NCBI GenBank assembly: GCA_930367205.1
Contig: OV884011.1
Coordinates: forward strand, 108,367,139-108,431,138
From: Acanthosoma haemorrhoidale
Lineage: Eukaryota; Arthropoda; Insecta; Hemiptera; Acanthosomatidae
Direction: 5' to 3'
Length of the DNA: 64,000 bases
How positions within the stretch are numbered: position 1 is the first letter of the stretch; each line of letters starts with the position of its first letter. The position numbers and the translations under genes were made by a program. Below are positions 10,590 through 22,000 of the stretch, piece by piece. Below the pieces are notes generated by a model that worked only from the letters and a program-made list of their open reading frames with translations, was not told the DNA's origin and did not search any database.

Positions 10590-10613
10590 ATATATAATAA
10601 TAATTATATATAT

Positions 10614-12297
10614 ATGAAACGAGAGCGACCTTTTTGGCATCATATGGGCTATCGATCATTTTCGTCCATAGGTCTTCGGGTGAAGATTGAGAGTACATAC
10701 GGACCAAAGACCTCTTCAATGAGCGGGGAAGCTGAAGGAATCACGCTGGAAAGAGTTTTTGTCACAATACAACCTGGATATTGTATACAAACCAGGGAAG
10801 GACAATGTAGTGGTGGACTCGCTATCCTCAGCGATTACCGTAAATGCAGTCGAGGAGGGGGAAACGTCCGGGGATCTCAGAAAATTTATCCAGGAATGGG
10901 CGCCCGGGGAAGATGGAAGTCGCGGTACGCTGGACGATAGCGATGGGAGCGAACACCAAGAAGTGGAAGTATCCTCAGAAGAGTGACCGGTGGAAATGAA
11001 GACGATCGAGGGTATCATTAACGATAAACGGCGGCAAATTATTTGGAAGACGCAAACGTCCGGTCTGATGCGGGCTACGCATAGAAACTATTATTGGAAA
11101 GTCTTACGACAATCTGGCCCCAACCAGGTGTCAAGGGTGACCAAATTTGCCGGGCGTTGAAAGATGCATCCAAACCAGGAAAGACCTATCACCTATTTGT
11201 CGGCAACGCGACAGTGGGGGATCAGATCAAGAAATTATGGAGAACAGAACAACTGAGAATTGATTGTTTTCTGTTTATGGTCCAGACACTACGTGATGAG
11301 GAACGGCAGCGGGAAGTAACGCTTGCCTACCACCAAGGGAAGACGAGCCACCGCGGTGCACAGGAGACGTTGCAAGGATTACAGCGGCGGTACTTCTGGT
11401 GGGACATGAAGAAGACGAACCAGGAGATTATAGGAGCCTGCGATATATGTCTTAAGACTAAATACGACCGACACCCACCACAGGGAGGAAACACCCACAG
11501 CAGACCCGCCACTGAGTGAACTAAAGGTTGACACATTCACTTGGAAAGGCTATAAGAGGGTTACGACAATAGATACTTTCAGTAAGGTAGCTATGGCGCA
11601 TGCCGTTCAAGACAGGTCATCCAACGCCGTCTTACAGGCACGATTGTGGTTCCAGTTTTAAGTTTTAAGGGTTCCGGACCGGATCTCGTCCGATGGGGGT
11701 AGGGAGTTCGATAATGCAAAGGTGCGTGCAGATATGAAGAATCTTGATATCGTGTGGAATCTCAACACCCCAGGACATCCTAAGAGTCGCGAAGGCATTG
11801 AAAGGCTGCACAGTACCTTGAGTGACCACCTCCGGTTGTATCAGGTGGACAAGGGTCTGCAGGCGAACAAGGCGATGCCGAAGGCGGTGGCGGTATACAA
11901 TAATTTCTTCCACACCACCACGGGGTTCACGTCGTTCGAGATCCTCTTTGGACTGCGCGCAAGGCGCCGGAACGGACAGAGACGGTGGTGGAGCAAATGG
12001 TTAATGCTCACTTAAAACTCGGCAAACTTCATGACCGGATCATGAGGGAGAAGGTCAAGAGAGTGGCTCGGGTAAACCACAAAGTCCGGGATCGAATGGG
12101 GAACCTTAAAATTGGGACCATTGTATACCGTAAAATCGGCTCCAATCGCCAACAAAGAGTCGGTCAGATACGAGGGTCCATTCAAGGTGGTGGTGATCAG
12201 GGAGCATAACATCGTCACCATCGAGAATACAAGAACTCCTAAGAAACGGAGGACCGTCTGCGTCGATCAGTTAAAACTCCCACCAGGGGGGGGGTAG
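10614..12297 (+). pseudogene. Errantivirus-like pol remnant (RNase H end to integrase)
   Basis: The 3' part of a Ty3/gypsy pol, broken by several frameshifts and stops. It starts abruptly after the TA-rich flank of the solo LTR, within RNase H: TDQRPLQ near 10695, then YNLDIVYKPGKDNVVVDSL near 10763. The linker and integrase zinc domain follow: HQGKTSHRG near 11333 and CDICLKTKYDRHP near 11441, an HHCC arrangement. The integrase core shows DTFSK near 11570, SSDGGREFDN near 11689 and EGIERLHSTL near 11790, so the D,D,E triad can be traced. A basic C-terminal region ends at 12297. A stop near 11660 and a frame change near 11510 disable it. Gag, protease, RT and env are absent. The style is closest to insect errantiviruses. 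Confidence 0.85.
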
Positions 12298-12742
12298 GGT
12301 GCAGGCCATGAGTGAGTTGGAGTGTCCTAGCTTCTGCACGGAGCCAAATTTGGTATTGTATACATACGTACACTTTGTAGGAGTATTATCTTTTTTTTTT
12401 TTGTAGTCCCTTTTGTGTTTTTTTTAGAATGTACACGTGCTGTGTAGAATTATTGATTCAGCGTAGCGTATAAGATGCCACTGTTTTCTTTGAGTAATAA
12501 GCCATGTAATTCTTTTCGTTTGTTTTGTTGTTTTGATTTTGTCACTAGTGGCTGCAGTGTTGGAGGCAACGTTCTATTTGGACTATAAGTCTCTTAGGAA
12601 TACTACCGAATGTAAGAGATTACTCTTTGTATACTGTTTTGGCTGGCCTTCGCTCCCTAGTACGATTAGGAAAGTAATCGTAATATCACCTAAGTCGTCC
12701 TCAATTTAGACTTCATAGTTTACAAAGAGGTGTGTGTAAACT
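12298..12742 (+). other. Post-pol region without env
   Basis: Lies between the pol stop and the polypurine tract. Errantiviruses normally carry env here, but only 445 bp remain and I see no long frame. T-rich runs near 12391 and 12420. Confidence 0.5.
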
Positions 12743-12752
12743 GGAAGGGGGG
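12743..12752 (+). promoter_or_regulatory. Polypurine tract
   Basis: GGAAGGGGGG directly before the AGTTAAG start of an LTR, the expected position for plus-strand priming in an LTR retroelement. Confidence 0.75.
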
Positions 12753-12847
12753 AGTTAAGCTCCGGGCAGCATCAGTATCCAACCTTAATCCACGAACGTC
12801 GGGATGTAAGCATCCCGAATGTAAATATAGAGGGTTATAGACTTGAA
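12753..12847 (+). mobile_element. Truncated 3' LTR, copy B
   Basis: Starts AGTTAAGCTCCGGGCAGCAT and closely follows the LTR at 28419 up to GGGTTATAGACTTGAA. Similarity then stops: copy C continues ATAAACAG, whereas here a GC-rich sequence begins. It is the broken 3' LTR of the errantivirus-like fragment, cut by a deletion or a later insertion. Confidence 0.75.
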
Positions 12848-13272
12848 GGAAGTACGGCTCCAGCGCTCGAAGAGGAAGGGCCTGCGGACGGGCTCCCGGA
12901 GATTATCCCCACTACCTCTGCAGCCCACTCCTGACTTCAGTCGGTGCCCGGCGGTCAACGAGGCAGCTGCTTTTTTTTAAGCCGCTCCCGACCTTGTTAT
13001 TATAAACAACTGTACTAGCCAGTTTTTTTTGTAAGTCCTTACCCTTTCGGATTAGTGGACTTGAAAAAAATTTCGTTAAAAGACAAAATTTTTTATGTTT
13101 GTTTGATTTGTTTAATAGTTAGAGTTTATTTTAAATTAACATTATACATACATATTTAGGATAATTTTATATTACGTTTTCTTTTTTTTTTCTTTTTTTC
13201 TTTTTCCTTGCGGAGAAAGATTGAGATTTTGATGAATACTCTTTGTTTCTGTGCATCTTCACGTTAGGTAAG
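12848..13272 (+). other. Leader of the following ORF, GC-rich then T-rich
   Basis: Abrupt change to GC-rich sequence (12848-13000), then poly-T and T/C-rich sequence up to the ATG at 13273. It may be the 5' UTR of the LINE-like element that supplies the next ORF. No promoter motif identified. Confidence 0.35.
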
Positions 13273-14272
13273 ATGCCCGGAAGCCAGGGTATGCCTGAAT
13301 ATCCGGATTTGGCACCCATCCCCCCCCCAGGGCCCGGAGGGGGATGAGTGTCCATTGGGAATTCAACAAGCGAGTAGGTTCCCGTCTCTTCCCGATGTCA
13401 GAGTTCTGTCAAGGGAGCAACGGCTGAAGAGGAAGAGGACGGAACATGATCTCGATGACGAGTTTCCTGATTACGAGACCACAACGCCAATTTTAGAGAG
13501 GGCACAAGAAATAAGTGACGGCTTGGGTCGTTTCGTGGCCGATTTGAAGGACAAGAGGTTGTCTACAAAAAATCAAGAGCACATCTGCGGTAGGGTCGGC
13601 AAGCTTGTCGATGACCTCGGAAGGGTTGTGATTGAGAACGAGAAACTCCTGGCTATGGACCACCAGCCTGCCGAGCTTACAGCACTGATCCTAGAAAGCT
13701 TAAAGGATAAACCTTCCGCTGGCCCGTCTTCACCAAGGAGTCCTCGGTTGGGGAAGGACCAGGAGCAGCAATTGCTGGATACAGCAGTCGCCAGTGCAAC
13801 TCAGGCCATTATGGCTGACGATGTAATTGTGAGAACCATAGCAAACAGGGTTGTTGAAGTCGTAACTTCTTCTGTGGTTGGACCTTTCTTGTCATTCTTG
13901 AACGAAGAGGATCGATCTGCAGATGTTATTCAGCAGCAGGTTGAATCCATTGATAGGAAATTGACGAGCATGAAGGGTCCTGTAGTACTAGTCGAAATGG
14001 AGACTCCAAAGCCGCAGTGGAAGAGATTTTGGAGCGCCAAAGGTCCGAGGAGTGTTCGACCGAAGGGAGATTGGGCTGCGGTAGTAGCTAGCCCTGTGGC
14101 CGGCCCATCATACAAGGATATTGCCTGTGCCCCTGAGAAATCTGCGGCCCCGGTGACCACTGAGGACGAGAAGAGGTTTAAAGTCGTTGACAGAAGGAAG
14201 AAGAAGAGGAAGAAGAAGAGGAAGAAGAAGGCTAAAGCACAGGTGCCGCAGAAGCCTAATGTCAGAGACTAA
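13273..14272 (+). pseudogene. LINE ORF1/gag-like protein, one frameshift
   Basis: An uninterrupted frame runs from upstream of 13355 to the TAA after 14269. Its first in-frame start by relaxed rules is TTG 13355, giving 305 residues. A good ATG lies at 13273 in another frame, and the two are joined by one base in the C9 run (13320-13328), so a homopolymer indel probably split the true start. The protein is acidic and helical in its first half, with a Ser/Pro linker near residue 125. The second half is basic, with SYKDIAC near 249 and a Lys/Arg-rich end near 283-300 (VVDRRKKKRKKK). Such Lys/Arg tails after a Ser/Tyr patch resemble ORF1 of R1/Waldo/TRAS LINEs. The CCHC knuckles usually found downstream are missing. 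Family assignment is tentative. Confidence 0.5.
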
Positions 14273-14275
14273 GTC

Positions 14276-14861
14276 TCAGAATAGTCTATATTTGTAGATA
14301 TAAATAAGCTGATCTTAAGGGGATAAGTCAACAATGTTAGTGTTCAGCAATGATATAAAAGGCTTTTCACGACTTAAGCCCTTTTAAAGAAACGCCTTTT
14401 TTATAGCAGTGATATAACATAATAAGGAGCTTTATTTCCATTTCATATACATTATTAAGTAAACTTAGTGCCTATAGGACTTAAAAATGTTATTTATAAT
14501 TAACAATCGGATATTAGTGTCAAATGCCGCTAGGAAATGGTTTATCAAAAAAAAATAATTAAGATTCATTGAAAAATAATAATAAATCACATTAATAAAA
14601 TTTCAATTCCTGGTCGAGAAAGGATCACGATGTATTTTATCTACGAAAGTATGATTTGATAAATACTTTTCATTTTAAAACGCTATATTCATTATATCAT
14701 AGATAGCTAAAGGGCAAAACTGCCATAAAAAATAATAATAGATGTTATGATCATTGAGCCAAATTTGTTATGAAATTCAATTGTAATTTTATTGACCGTG
14801 AGTACCATAAAATAATAATAGTAATAATAATGGTACAAAAAATGACTAGTTCCTCCTTCGC
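14276..14861. other. AT-rich spacer, nothing coding
   Basis: AT-rich sequence after the LINE-like ORF with short ATA/TAA runs. A weak inverted AAAAGGC/GCCTTTT pair lies near 14357-14401. No gene seen. Confidence 0.4.
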
Positions 14862-15035
14862 ACGCGAGGGAGGTGACAACCATGCGGACTTGGGTGGTCT
14901 CTGAGCTGTTTGTAAATACTGTATGAATGAGCGAGTGAATGAAAATTGTAAATATGGTATGAATGAGATCATTTATCACAATTACTAGCCCAATGAGGCA
15001 GATTGAAATTTTATCATGATAAAGTTGTTGATCCA
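14862..15035 (-). repeat. Dispersed repeat family R, copy 2 (most complete)
   Basis: On the minus strand it contains the conserved order: CAATCTGCC..., ATTGTGATAAATG, CTCATTCATACCATATTTAC, CATTCACTCGCTCATTCATA, CAGAGACC, then CACCTCCCTCGCGTGCGAAG. All blocks are shared with the other copies in this window. Confidence 0.65.
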
Positions 15036-15216
15036 GAATAAAAAATTAATGACTTGAGTTCAGCAAAAAATAACTTAACTCAACCTAGTGGACTCAGTTG
15101 GAACTAAGCAGTAATTTCGTTTGCTGCTAGATCGCGTGGTCCCTATTCTTTCACTCTAGCCTGGGATCTTTCCCATTCACAATTTTCCCCCTTTTCCCAA
15201 CAGAGCTCACTTTTTA

Positions 15217-15427
15217 CAGAACTTTTGACCTTTTCCGAAAAGGAACATATACATATATATATAGTTTAGCTTATTCGAGCTTTAGTAATAAATTAATGAC
15301 AACCCTAATTAATTCAGACTTTATCCAAAATTGAATTGTATGTCAATGTAATTTGACAAAAATTGGAATTTGTCAGAACTTTTGACCCTTTCCGAAAAGG
15401 AACATATACATATATATAGTTTAGCTT
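15217..15427. repeat. 157-bp tandem duplication, unit 1 and left part of unit 2
   Basis: Unit 1 (15217-15373) begins CAGAACTTTTGACC. Unit 2 begins identically at 15374. Unit 2 is interrupted after 54 bp by the solo LTR at 15428 and resumes at 16246 (to about 16340). The two units differ by a few substitutions, so duplication preceded LTR insertion. Confidence 0.8.
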
Positions 15428-16240
15428 TATCGTGATATTGGTTGAACAATTGTCGGAGGTGAAAAATTGTCGGAGGTCAACAATTGTCGGATTGCTGTAG
15501 TTAATAACATGGACCGTGTTCCATGTAGGCGTTAATATCTGACTCCATTTATCGATAGGAATGTGTCCCGACAAGACACAGTGTTCAGGATGAGGTTCAG
15601 AGGTTCATGAAGAATAAGACCAGTTTTCAGAGTTCGGGCGAGAGATCGGCAGCGTAATAAGTACAAGTCGTCAGAGGTCTGCTATAGGCTGTGTGGCAAG
15701 TGCCGTCGTAGAGTAGCGGAAGGCTGAGTAGGCATATCGCGACGGTGATAGCGGCTATCGGTTTGTAGAAACTAGAAAAGAATGAAGAGTGGGCCTACCA
15801 GGGGCCAAGTGCCCCCGGTGTCAAGTTACTCGGAAGACTAAGAGACAGAGTGGAGTGAAGAGTGAAATTTACTGATATAAATATGATAACCCCCTCCCTC
15901 GTGGAAGGCTGGGTCTGTCTGCCCGGAGTATGTTTTATGATACACAGGTAGTCACTTCCTTTTAGTTTTATGACCGTTGGGGTACAAGGGTGTGTTTTAT
16001 ATGGCTGCCAGAAGGACTGAAGGTCTATTCTAATAGGGGTAAGTGTCCTTTGCCCAGGTTTTATGGTAGTCAGGTGGCTAATTCTCTTGGTTTATTGCCG
16101 TACCCTTTTAGTTACTTGTCTACGACTTCCAACCTCTCTATGATTTATTACCAGAAGTTACATAGATTTACATTTTCTATTATAATACATTATGAACCAG
16201 AGTGTAGGGTAATTTACATATATAGTTAGCGGTCGCTATA
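15428..16240. mobile_element. Solo LTR, family 1 copy 2, 5-bp TSD
   Basis: 813 bp, homologous to 239-1199. It is flanked by the 5-bp duplication AGCTT (15423-15427 and 16241-16245). The ends read TATCGTG and GCTATA, so both canonical dinucleotides (TG, CA) carry a transition to TA. It lacks the two extra 39-bp terminal units of copy 1 and the second GC hairpin. Confidence 0.85.
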
Positions 16241-16245
16241 AGCTT

Positions 16246-16340
16246 ATTCGAGCTTTAGTAATAAATTAATGTCAACCCTAATTAATTCAGACTTTATCCA
16301 ATATTGAATTGTATGTCAATGTAATTTGTCAAAAAATTTT
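16246..16340. repeat. Right part of tandem unit 2
   Basis: Continues the 157-bp unit after the solo LTR: ATTCGAGCTTTAGTAATAAA and onward matches 15276-15370 with few differences. Confidence 0.75.
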
Positions 16341-19300
16341 GATTTCTTAATAAATCGGTTGGTTATTACTTGATATTTAATAATTTGCTAATTATGTTTG
16401 GGAGAAGTTGTATCAGGATTACACTAACTAAAAACGAATCAAGAATTAAATATACCATTCATACGGCAGTTTCAATTCTTTATAAACCACTCCTTATTCC
16501 ATAAATCCATAAAGAAATATAAAATTAGACAATATTTTCTATAAAGTTTATCTTTATATTTTATATATAATATAATAAAAATATATATAATAATAATTAT
16601 ATACATATTTATAATTATGAGATTATAAATCTCTTGTCTGTTAAATCTGATAATTTTAAGACTGTTGAAACGTCTATTTTGTTCTCTTAATCTGAAATAG
16701 TAAGTAATTTTTATTGGAAATCCATCATTTTATGAGAAACGTTTTTAAAAGAACTAGCTCTTTAGTAAACTTTATCCACAATCAACTAGCGAACGGGACA
16801 TCTGATGAAGTGTTACCCACAAGTGAGTAATTTGAAAAAGAAGCATTACAATAAAGTGTCAACAGTAAAAGTTATTAATGAAGCTAAAGCTTGCGAAGCT
16901 TTGAATGTAAGCAATTTACCATTTGGACCTATTCGTTAAATTATAAAGATATAATTTGTTGTCTAGGTAGCAATCTATTGAAACCCTATGGGACTTATCT
17001 TAACAAGTTCGCATCTACATATTTTCATTATCTTTGGGTAAAATACAAACCACGAATCAATAGAATTGTTGTTTAGTCTCATTATTTGAAATTTTTAACT
17101 TTTAACTTCCCCTTTTTTTAAAAAATTATTTATAATTATGATTTAACAGAACGAAAGACGTAGAACGTGAAAAAAAAATATCCAGATTTTTAAGTTTAAT
17201 GTTGTGCTTTCAAACTTTATTTTTTGGGGGCTCCTTTTAAAATTCATTTGGCATTACCGTTTTTAAAATATCCATAAAATAGGGATAAAATCATTATTTA
17301 ACATTTTTATTAATTTTGACTTTTTTCTATACTTCCCGTTATTGCCTTTTAACTACATGTAACTGATCAGTATGGTGATGATTTAAGGCCACTTTTACTA
17401 CCACCATCTAAAAACATTTACACATACTAATGAAAAAGGATGCCATGCTCTGTTCGGAATCAAGCTTATCCATACATTATTTGCAGGGTGTTTCAGGATG
17501 CATATACTGTACTTAATAGGCTTATTCTTCATTTCCCTTAACAATTAATGACAATATTTTTTTTATTTAAAACTAGGTCTGGAACGGCTTCGTTAGCGTT
17601 TTATGTCGAAATATTTCGCCCAGATTGCAACCCCCGGTGAAATGAGGTTTAAATTAAAGAGAGATTGGTGGTTTCTTGGAAATTTATTACACTGGTAGAA
17701 AAAACCCTGACCAAAGCAATGTAAGGAAAAAACATTTGCATAAACATTATAAACAAAGAAAATAGATTGAATTTTTATGAAAGTTTGAACTCAAAACTTA
17801 CACTACTAATTGCATTTCCGTTACATATTTAAATTTTTTTAAAGATACATATTTCTGTGAAAATATTTTCCATTTTTTATTACATATAAATCCCAATCAT
17901 CAGCCTCAGCGGTGAATGCTTTTTGTGGCTATCAATAAAACGAAGAGTATTTATTGCGTTACAGTAACTAACTAACAGCTCCAACTTACTTTCTTTCCAA
18001 GGGGTAACGAACCCTAACCAACCCAGTGTCTAACACTATGACCCACCACCCCTTCCGCATCGATGTCAACAGACTGTCGGGGAAAACTTAGGTTAAGAAT
18101 TAGTATGCAAGTTAATTGATAAGTTTGTTTAAAAAAACAAAAGCGAAATCTTTAATTGTATTTTGCACTAGATTTGAACGGTCATTTCCTTTTTTTTAAT
18201 TTTTACGCACTAAAATTTCTTTTTTAATTAAGGAACTAAAGTTTATTTGTTGAAATTCATTCTATTTGTATTTTAAGCCGATTAAATTATTTTGACTTAA
18301 ATTCGTTAAAAGGTAACAATAGAGTTGTATATCATAATTATCGATTGTAAACGCCGTAAGAATCAACAACTCTGTGTACAGCTTTGAGATGGCAATTACA
18401 TAGGCAGGATTTAACCATTATAAAATTGAGAGATATAAAAGGTCAGAGGTGCATTGTGAACCAAATGTTTTGCTTTAACGGTTGCAACAGTTACACAGAT
18501 TGACTAGCTAGGTGAGGACATATTATGCCATTGACTAAAAGTAGTAGCGTGCCTGCATGCCTGGGGGGGGGGATGGCACATATTTTAAGACAGAATCTTT
18601 TTGTATTTTGTCATTTCAAAAATCCGTGCTGACCCGGTGATTCAACTCAACGTTGTTCAGTAATTTTAGTTACCTATTTTTATTTTTATTGGCCTAGAAA
18701 GGGCGGCGAATCGTGAACCACCACAGTCTAAAGCTCTAGTTATGATACAAACTAAAAGTGGTCATCATGTTTAGTTTTTTTTGTTTCAGCCCATATCAAC
18801 TACACAGGTCATCGATGTTCGTTCTGAGAAGTTTTAGGTAAGTTAGTCGATGTTTATTTCAAGAAAGCAATCAGGATATTAAAGCCTCGGTGTATAGCCA
18901 TGAAGGGGCTGTTCTTCAGCGTGACCTGTGTTTGAGGCTGTACAGGTTCGATTAAACAAAAGTAAAATCGATGCCGGGAAAGAAAGTATTTTCTTTTTTG
19001 ATGTGGCGTATAATATTCTAAAATGTCGGTAGAGGTAGTTAACTGATGGGAGCGATAGCCCTGCACCGAACGGCCAGGATGTGGGTGAAGGACTCACGCC
19101 AAGGGCGGGGTGGGGTGTTAATGCTCGGCTTTAGTTAGGTGGATTTCTGAAGTACTGCCTTATCAAGCTCGAGGAATTAGGCAAACATCGGCTTATGTTG
19201 GTCAGGGTGTCCGCAGTGTCCCCAAAGTTTCCTTCGATTACCTAGGGGCTTTCCCAGAATGGAAGTAATATGGCAATATGTATATGGTCTTCGGGAATCC

Positions 19301-20690
19301 TTTAAGATTTTATCAGAAATAAGTTATTAAATGTTAAACCACATTATGTGACGCATCCTTCCCTTTTTAATTGTCATTTTATGATCTGCATCCCATAATT
19401 TATTTAGTTCCAGTTCTTGTATGATCTGTCTTCTGTTTTATATAGATATTCCTGTTAATGAGGATTTAAAAATAATCTTGTTGCCCGTTTACTGGTAAAA
19501 ATCTTGAAAGAATAGCCGTTTAATGGGTATAAAACTATGGGTATTGTTGACGTATTGTTCGATTGTTGCCATTGTTTAAGCTTATTTTCTGCTATATTAA
19601 GTTCTGCTAACGCTTAAATTTTAAGTCTGATATAACAATATAGAAATAGTTTATCAGCTAATCACCTAACAGCAATCAATTGATCAAGTCATTAAAATAT
19701 TTGCAGGAGAATAAAGGCTTCGGTCCAAATTGAGATGGAGATTTATTCTCTATTAGAATTGTGCAATGCTTTCATTGTGCATCAATTAAACATTATGAAA
19801 ATTGTATATCACCAATTCAGAATTCAGTTCAAACCGAGGATTTTTTTCTTAAATACATTCTGTGAAATAAATGCTGATAAAACCTGACTTTTTTTTGTAT
19901 ATTACATAATTTTACCAAAAAAAAAACAAACAAAAAATTAGAAGAGGTTAGAAAGTATTTTAATAATTATATTTATTACTTTGAATACTATGTATAATAA
20001 ACATCATAAAGCTTGCAAAGTATTTCTTTATCTCTTTTTATTTTCATTTCATATAATAATTGAAGTACATTTCGGACTCATTCAAGCCATCATCAAGCTA
20101 TCCTTACAAAATCAGTAGAAAAATACTGGCACAATCAAAATTAGTAAAATTCATTTTTACATTAGAACAGCAATGTTGCAAAAATTAAAAAAAGTGTTTA
20201 GCCCCATCCTTTATTATGAATTAAACTGGAATGATGACCATTTTAACTGAAAGAAACCGGCCAGGCTCACAAATTGAACCCAACTGATTTCCAGCACTCT
20301 ATTAGCAAGTCTCTAACAAAGTGTTCAAGCACACAGTTTCCGCCTTAACAGAGAGTAGTTTGGCGAAGTACTGATAAATAGCGACATAACTGCCTCTGCG
20401 ATGCCAAAAACCTATCTGGAGTGAAGAAAAATTTGCTTATTAGATTGATTAAAATTAGGTATGGTTACAGTTTCATTTATTTTATTCCTTCACTTGTTAT
20501 GTATTAGATGAAAACCTGAAAAACTTTACTAGTATACACTGTATGTAAATGTACATAACCACTGTAAGAGCAAAATTATTATTATAATATAATGACATAG
20601 TAGATCAAATTGGAAATAACGTTTTTTTATTTGATAATAGTAAAAAAAAAAAAAATACAACGTCGACCTACTTAAAAAGAGGAGAAAGCC
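16341..20690. other. AT-rich intergenic DNA, no gene recognised
   Basis: Long non-coding stretch with T- and A-rich runs and a G10 run near 18544. Short frames at 16891-17076 and 18854-19097 show no recognisable domain. A tRNA-like GGGTTCAA on the minus strand near 20280 is too isolated to call. Confidence 0.5.
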
Positions 20691-20985
20691 ACATGCAGCC
20701 CAAGAAGCGGTCCAAGCTAGAAATTTTAGGACTTCTGTCTCTTTTGCCGATCCAGTTCGGAACAGAGAGCAGTCATAGGCAATGGACACTCCTCGTCCGC
20801 AACTTCCTCTTCCCCAGCATTCCGCTCATCCCAGCAACCAACAAACCCCATCCCACACTAAACCTCAAATTTCTAAGATTACTTCACGCTCGAGCTCATC
20901 AGATCCTCTATTAACTTCATTCCTTTCAGAATCCAGAATCGGACATCCTGCTGATGGTCGCACGTACAATCACTACTGCAGATAG
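20690..20985 (+). other. Possible Jockey 5' end with ORF1 N-terminus
   Basis: GC-richer block directly upstream of the Jockey ORF2 fragment. ATG 20782 opens a Pro/Ser/Gln-rich frame (MDTPRPQLPLPQHSAHPSNQ...) of 67 codons. That composition fits the N-terminus of a LINE ORF1, and the position fits an internally deleted Jockey copy. This is inference from context. Confidence 0.3.
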
Positions 20986-21079
20986 TGGCATTTGGCATCC
21001 TTCCAATCCGATTCCTTTTATTCACACCATTCCTCTCTGTCTGCAGGGGATATTTCACTGTGAGATTTAACCAAAAAGA

Positions 21080-22000
21080 TCTTAAAATATCATCAAAACA
21101 CCCACTCCGTAGTTATAACGGCTGGGGAGGTTCAGGTGAGGAAAGGTTGGAAGAATTCACTGTGCATCTTTCCCATACTTTCACGCTTCACCTTAATCAT
21201 CAAAATCATTCTCATGCTACAACTATTGAAGATTTCCTCACATCATCTCACTTCCACCAACAGCCGTTAACCCCTCTGAGGTCAAATACATTCTGTAAAA
21301 CTTACTTACCTTACCAAAATTCTCCTGGGTATGATCTCCTTACTTTTCAAATTCTCTAACAACTTCCTCCTAAAGCCATAATCTTCCTAACCTACATTTA
21401 TAATTGCATTATCCGAACGACACACTTTCCTCTCCTCTGGAAACATTCCATTATTGTCCTATTCGCCAAACCTGGTAAACCACCCAAGGACGCCTCATCT
21501 TACCGTCCAAATAGCTATATCCTCTCAAAAAATATTTTAAAAACTCCTATTAAAACGACTACTTCCAATTATTGAATCCAAAAACCTTTTTCCTGCACTC
21601 CAGTTTGGTTTCCGTTTACCACATTCCACTGCTCAACAAGGTCTTCGCTTTGTTGAAAACATATCCTCAGCTCTTGAAACCAAACAGTATTACACTGCTG
21701 CCTTTCTGGAAGTAGCTCAAGGTTTTTACAGGGTTTGGCACGCAGATTTGCTTTACAATCTCAAAAGATATTTACCACAGACCCTTTTCTTAATCCTACA
21801 GTCCTACCTTTCAAACCGCTTCTTCCAAGTCCACTGTGGCTTAGAATATTCTAACTATCAACTATCCCATAAAAGCAGGAGTTCCACAGGGAAGTGTCTT
21901 AGGTCCCATCCTCTATAGCCTATACACCGCTGATGTCTCCTCTACCCCCAATAACTTCTTGGCCACCTTTTCAGATAACACTGGAGTAAAAGGAGAAGTG
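21080..22000 (+). pseudogene. Jockey-clade LINE ORF2 fragment
   Basis: Degenerate non-LTR reverse transcriptase. Motifs in order: PGYDLLT (about 21327), PPKAIIFLTYIYN (about 21363), FAKPGKPPKDASSYRP (about 21463), LQFGFRLPHSTAQQGL (about 21600), EVAQGFYRVWH (about 21709; normally DVAQAFDKVWH), a GVPQGS-like block reading AGVPQGSVLGPILY in a shifted frame (about 21880), and TFSDN (about 21969) where the catalytic FADD should be. Two catalytic Asp positions are therefore changed. Several frameshifts are visible. The motif wording matches the Jockey clade closely. The endonuclease and the thumb/3' part are missing. Confidence 0.85.

Noticed and set aside
9769..12847. One errantivirus with 5' LTR at 9769 and 3' LTR at 12753
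   Set aside because: The two LTRs differ too much, and 9769-9950 has its own TATA duplication; treated as independent.
20265..20345. Minus-strand tRNA-like segment
   Set aside because: Only a GGGTTCAA motif; the rest does not fit tRNA structure.
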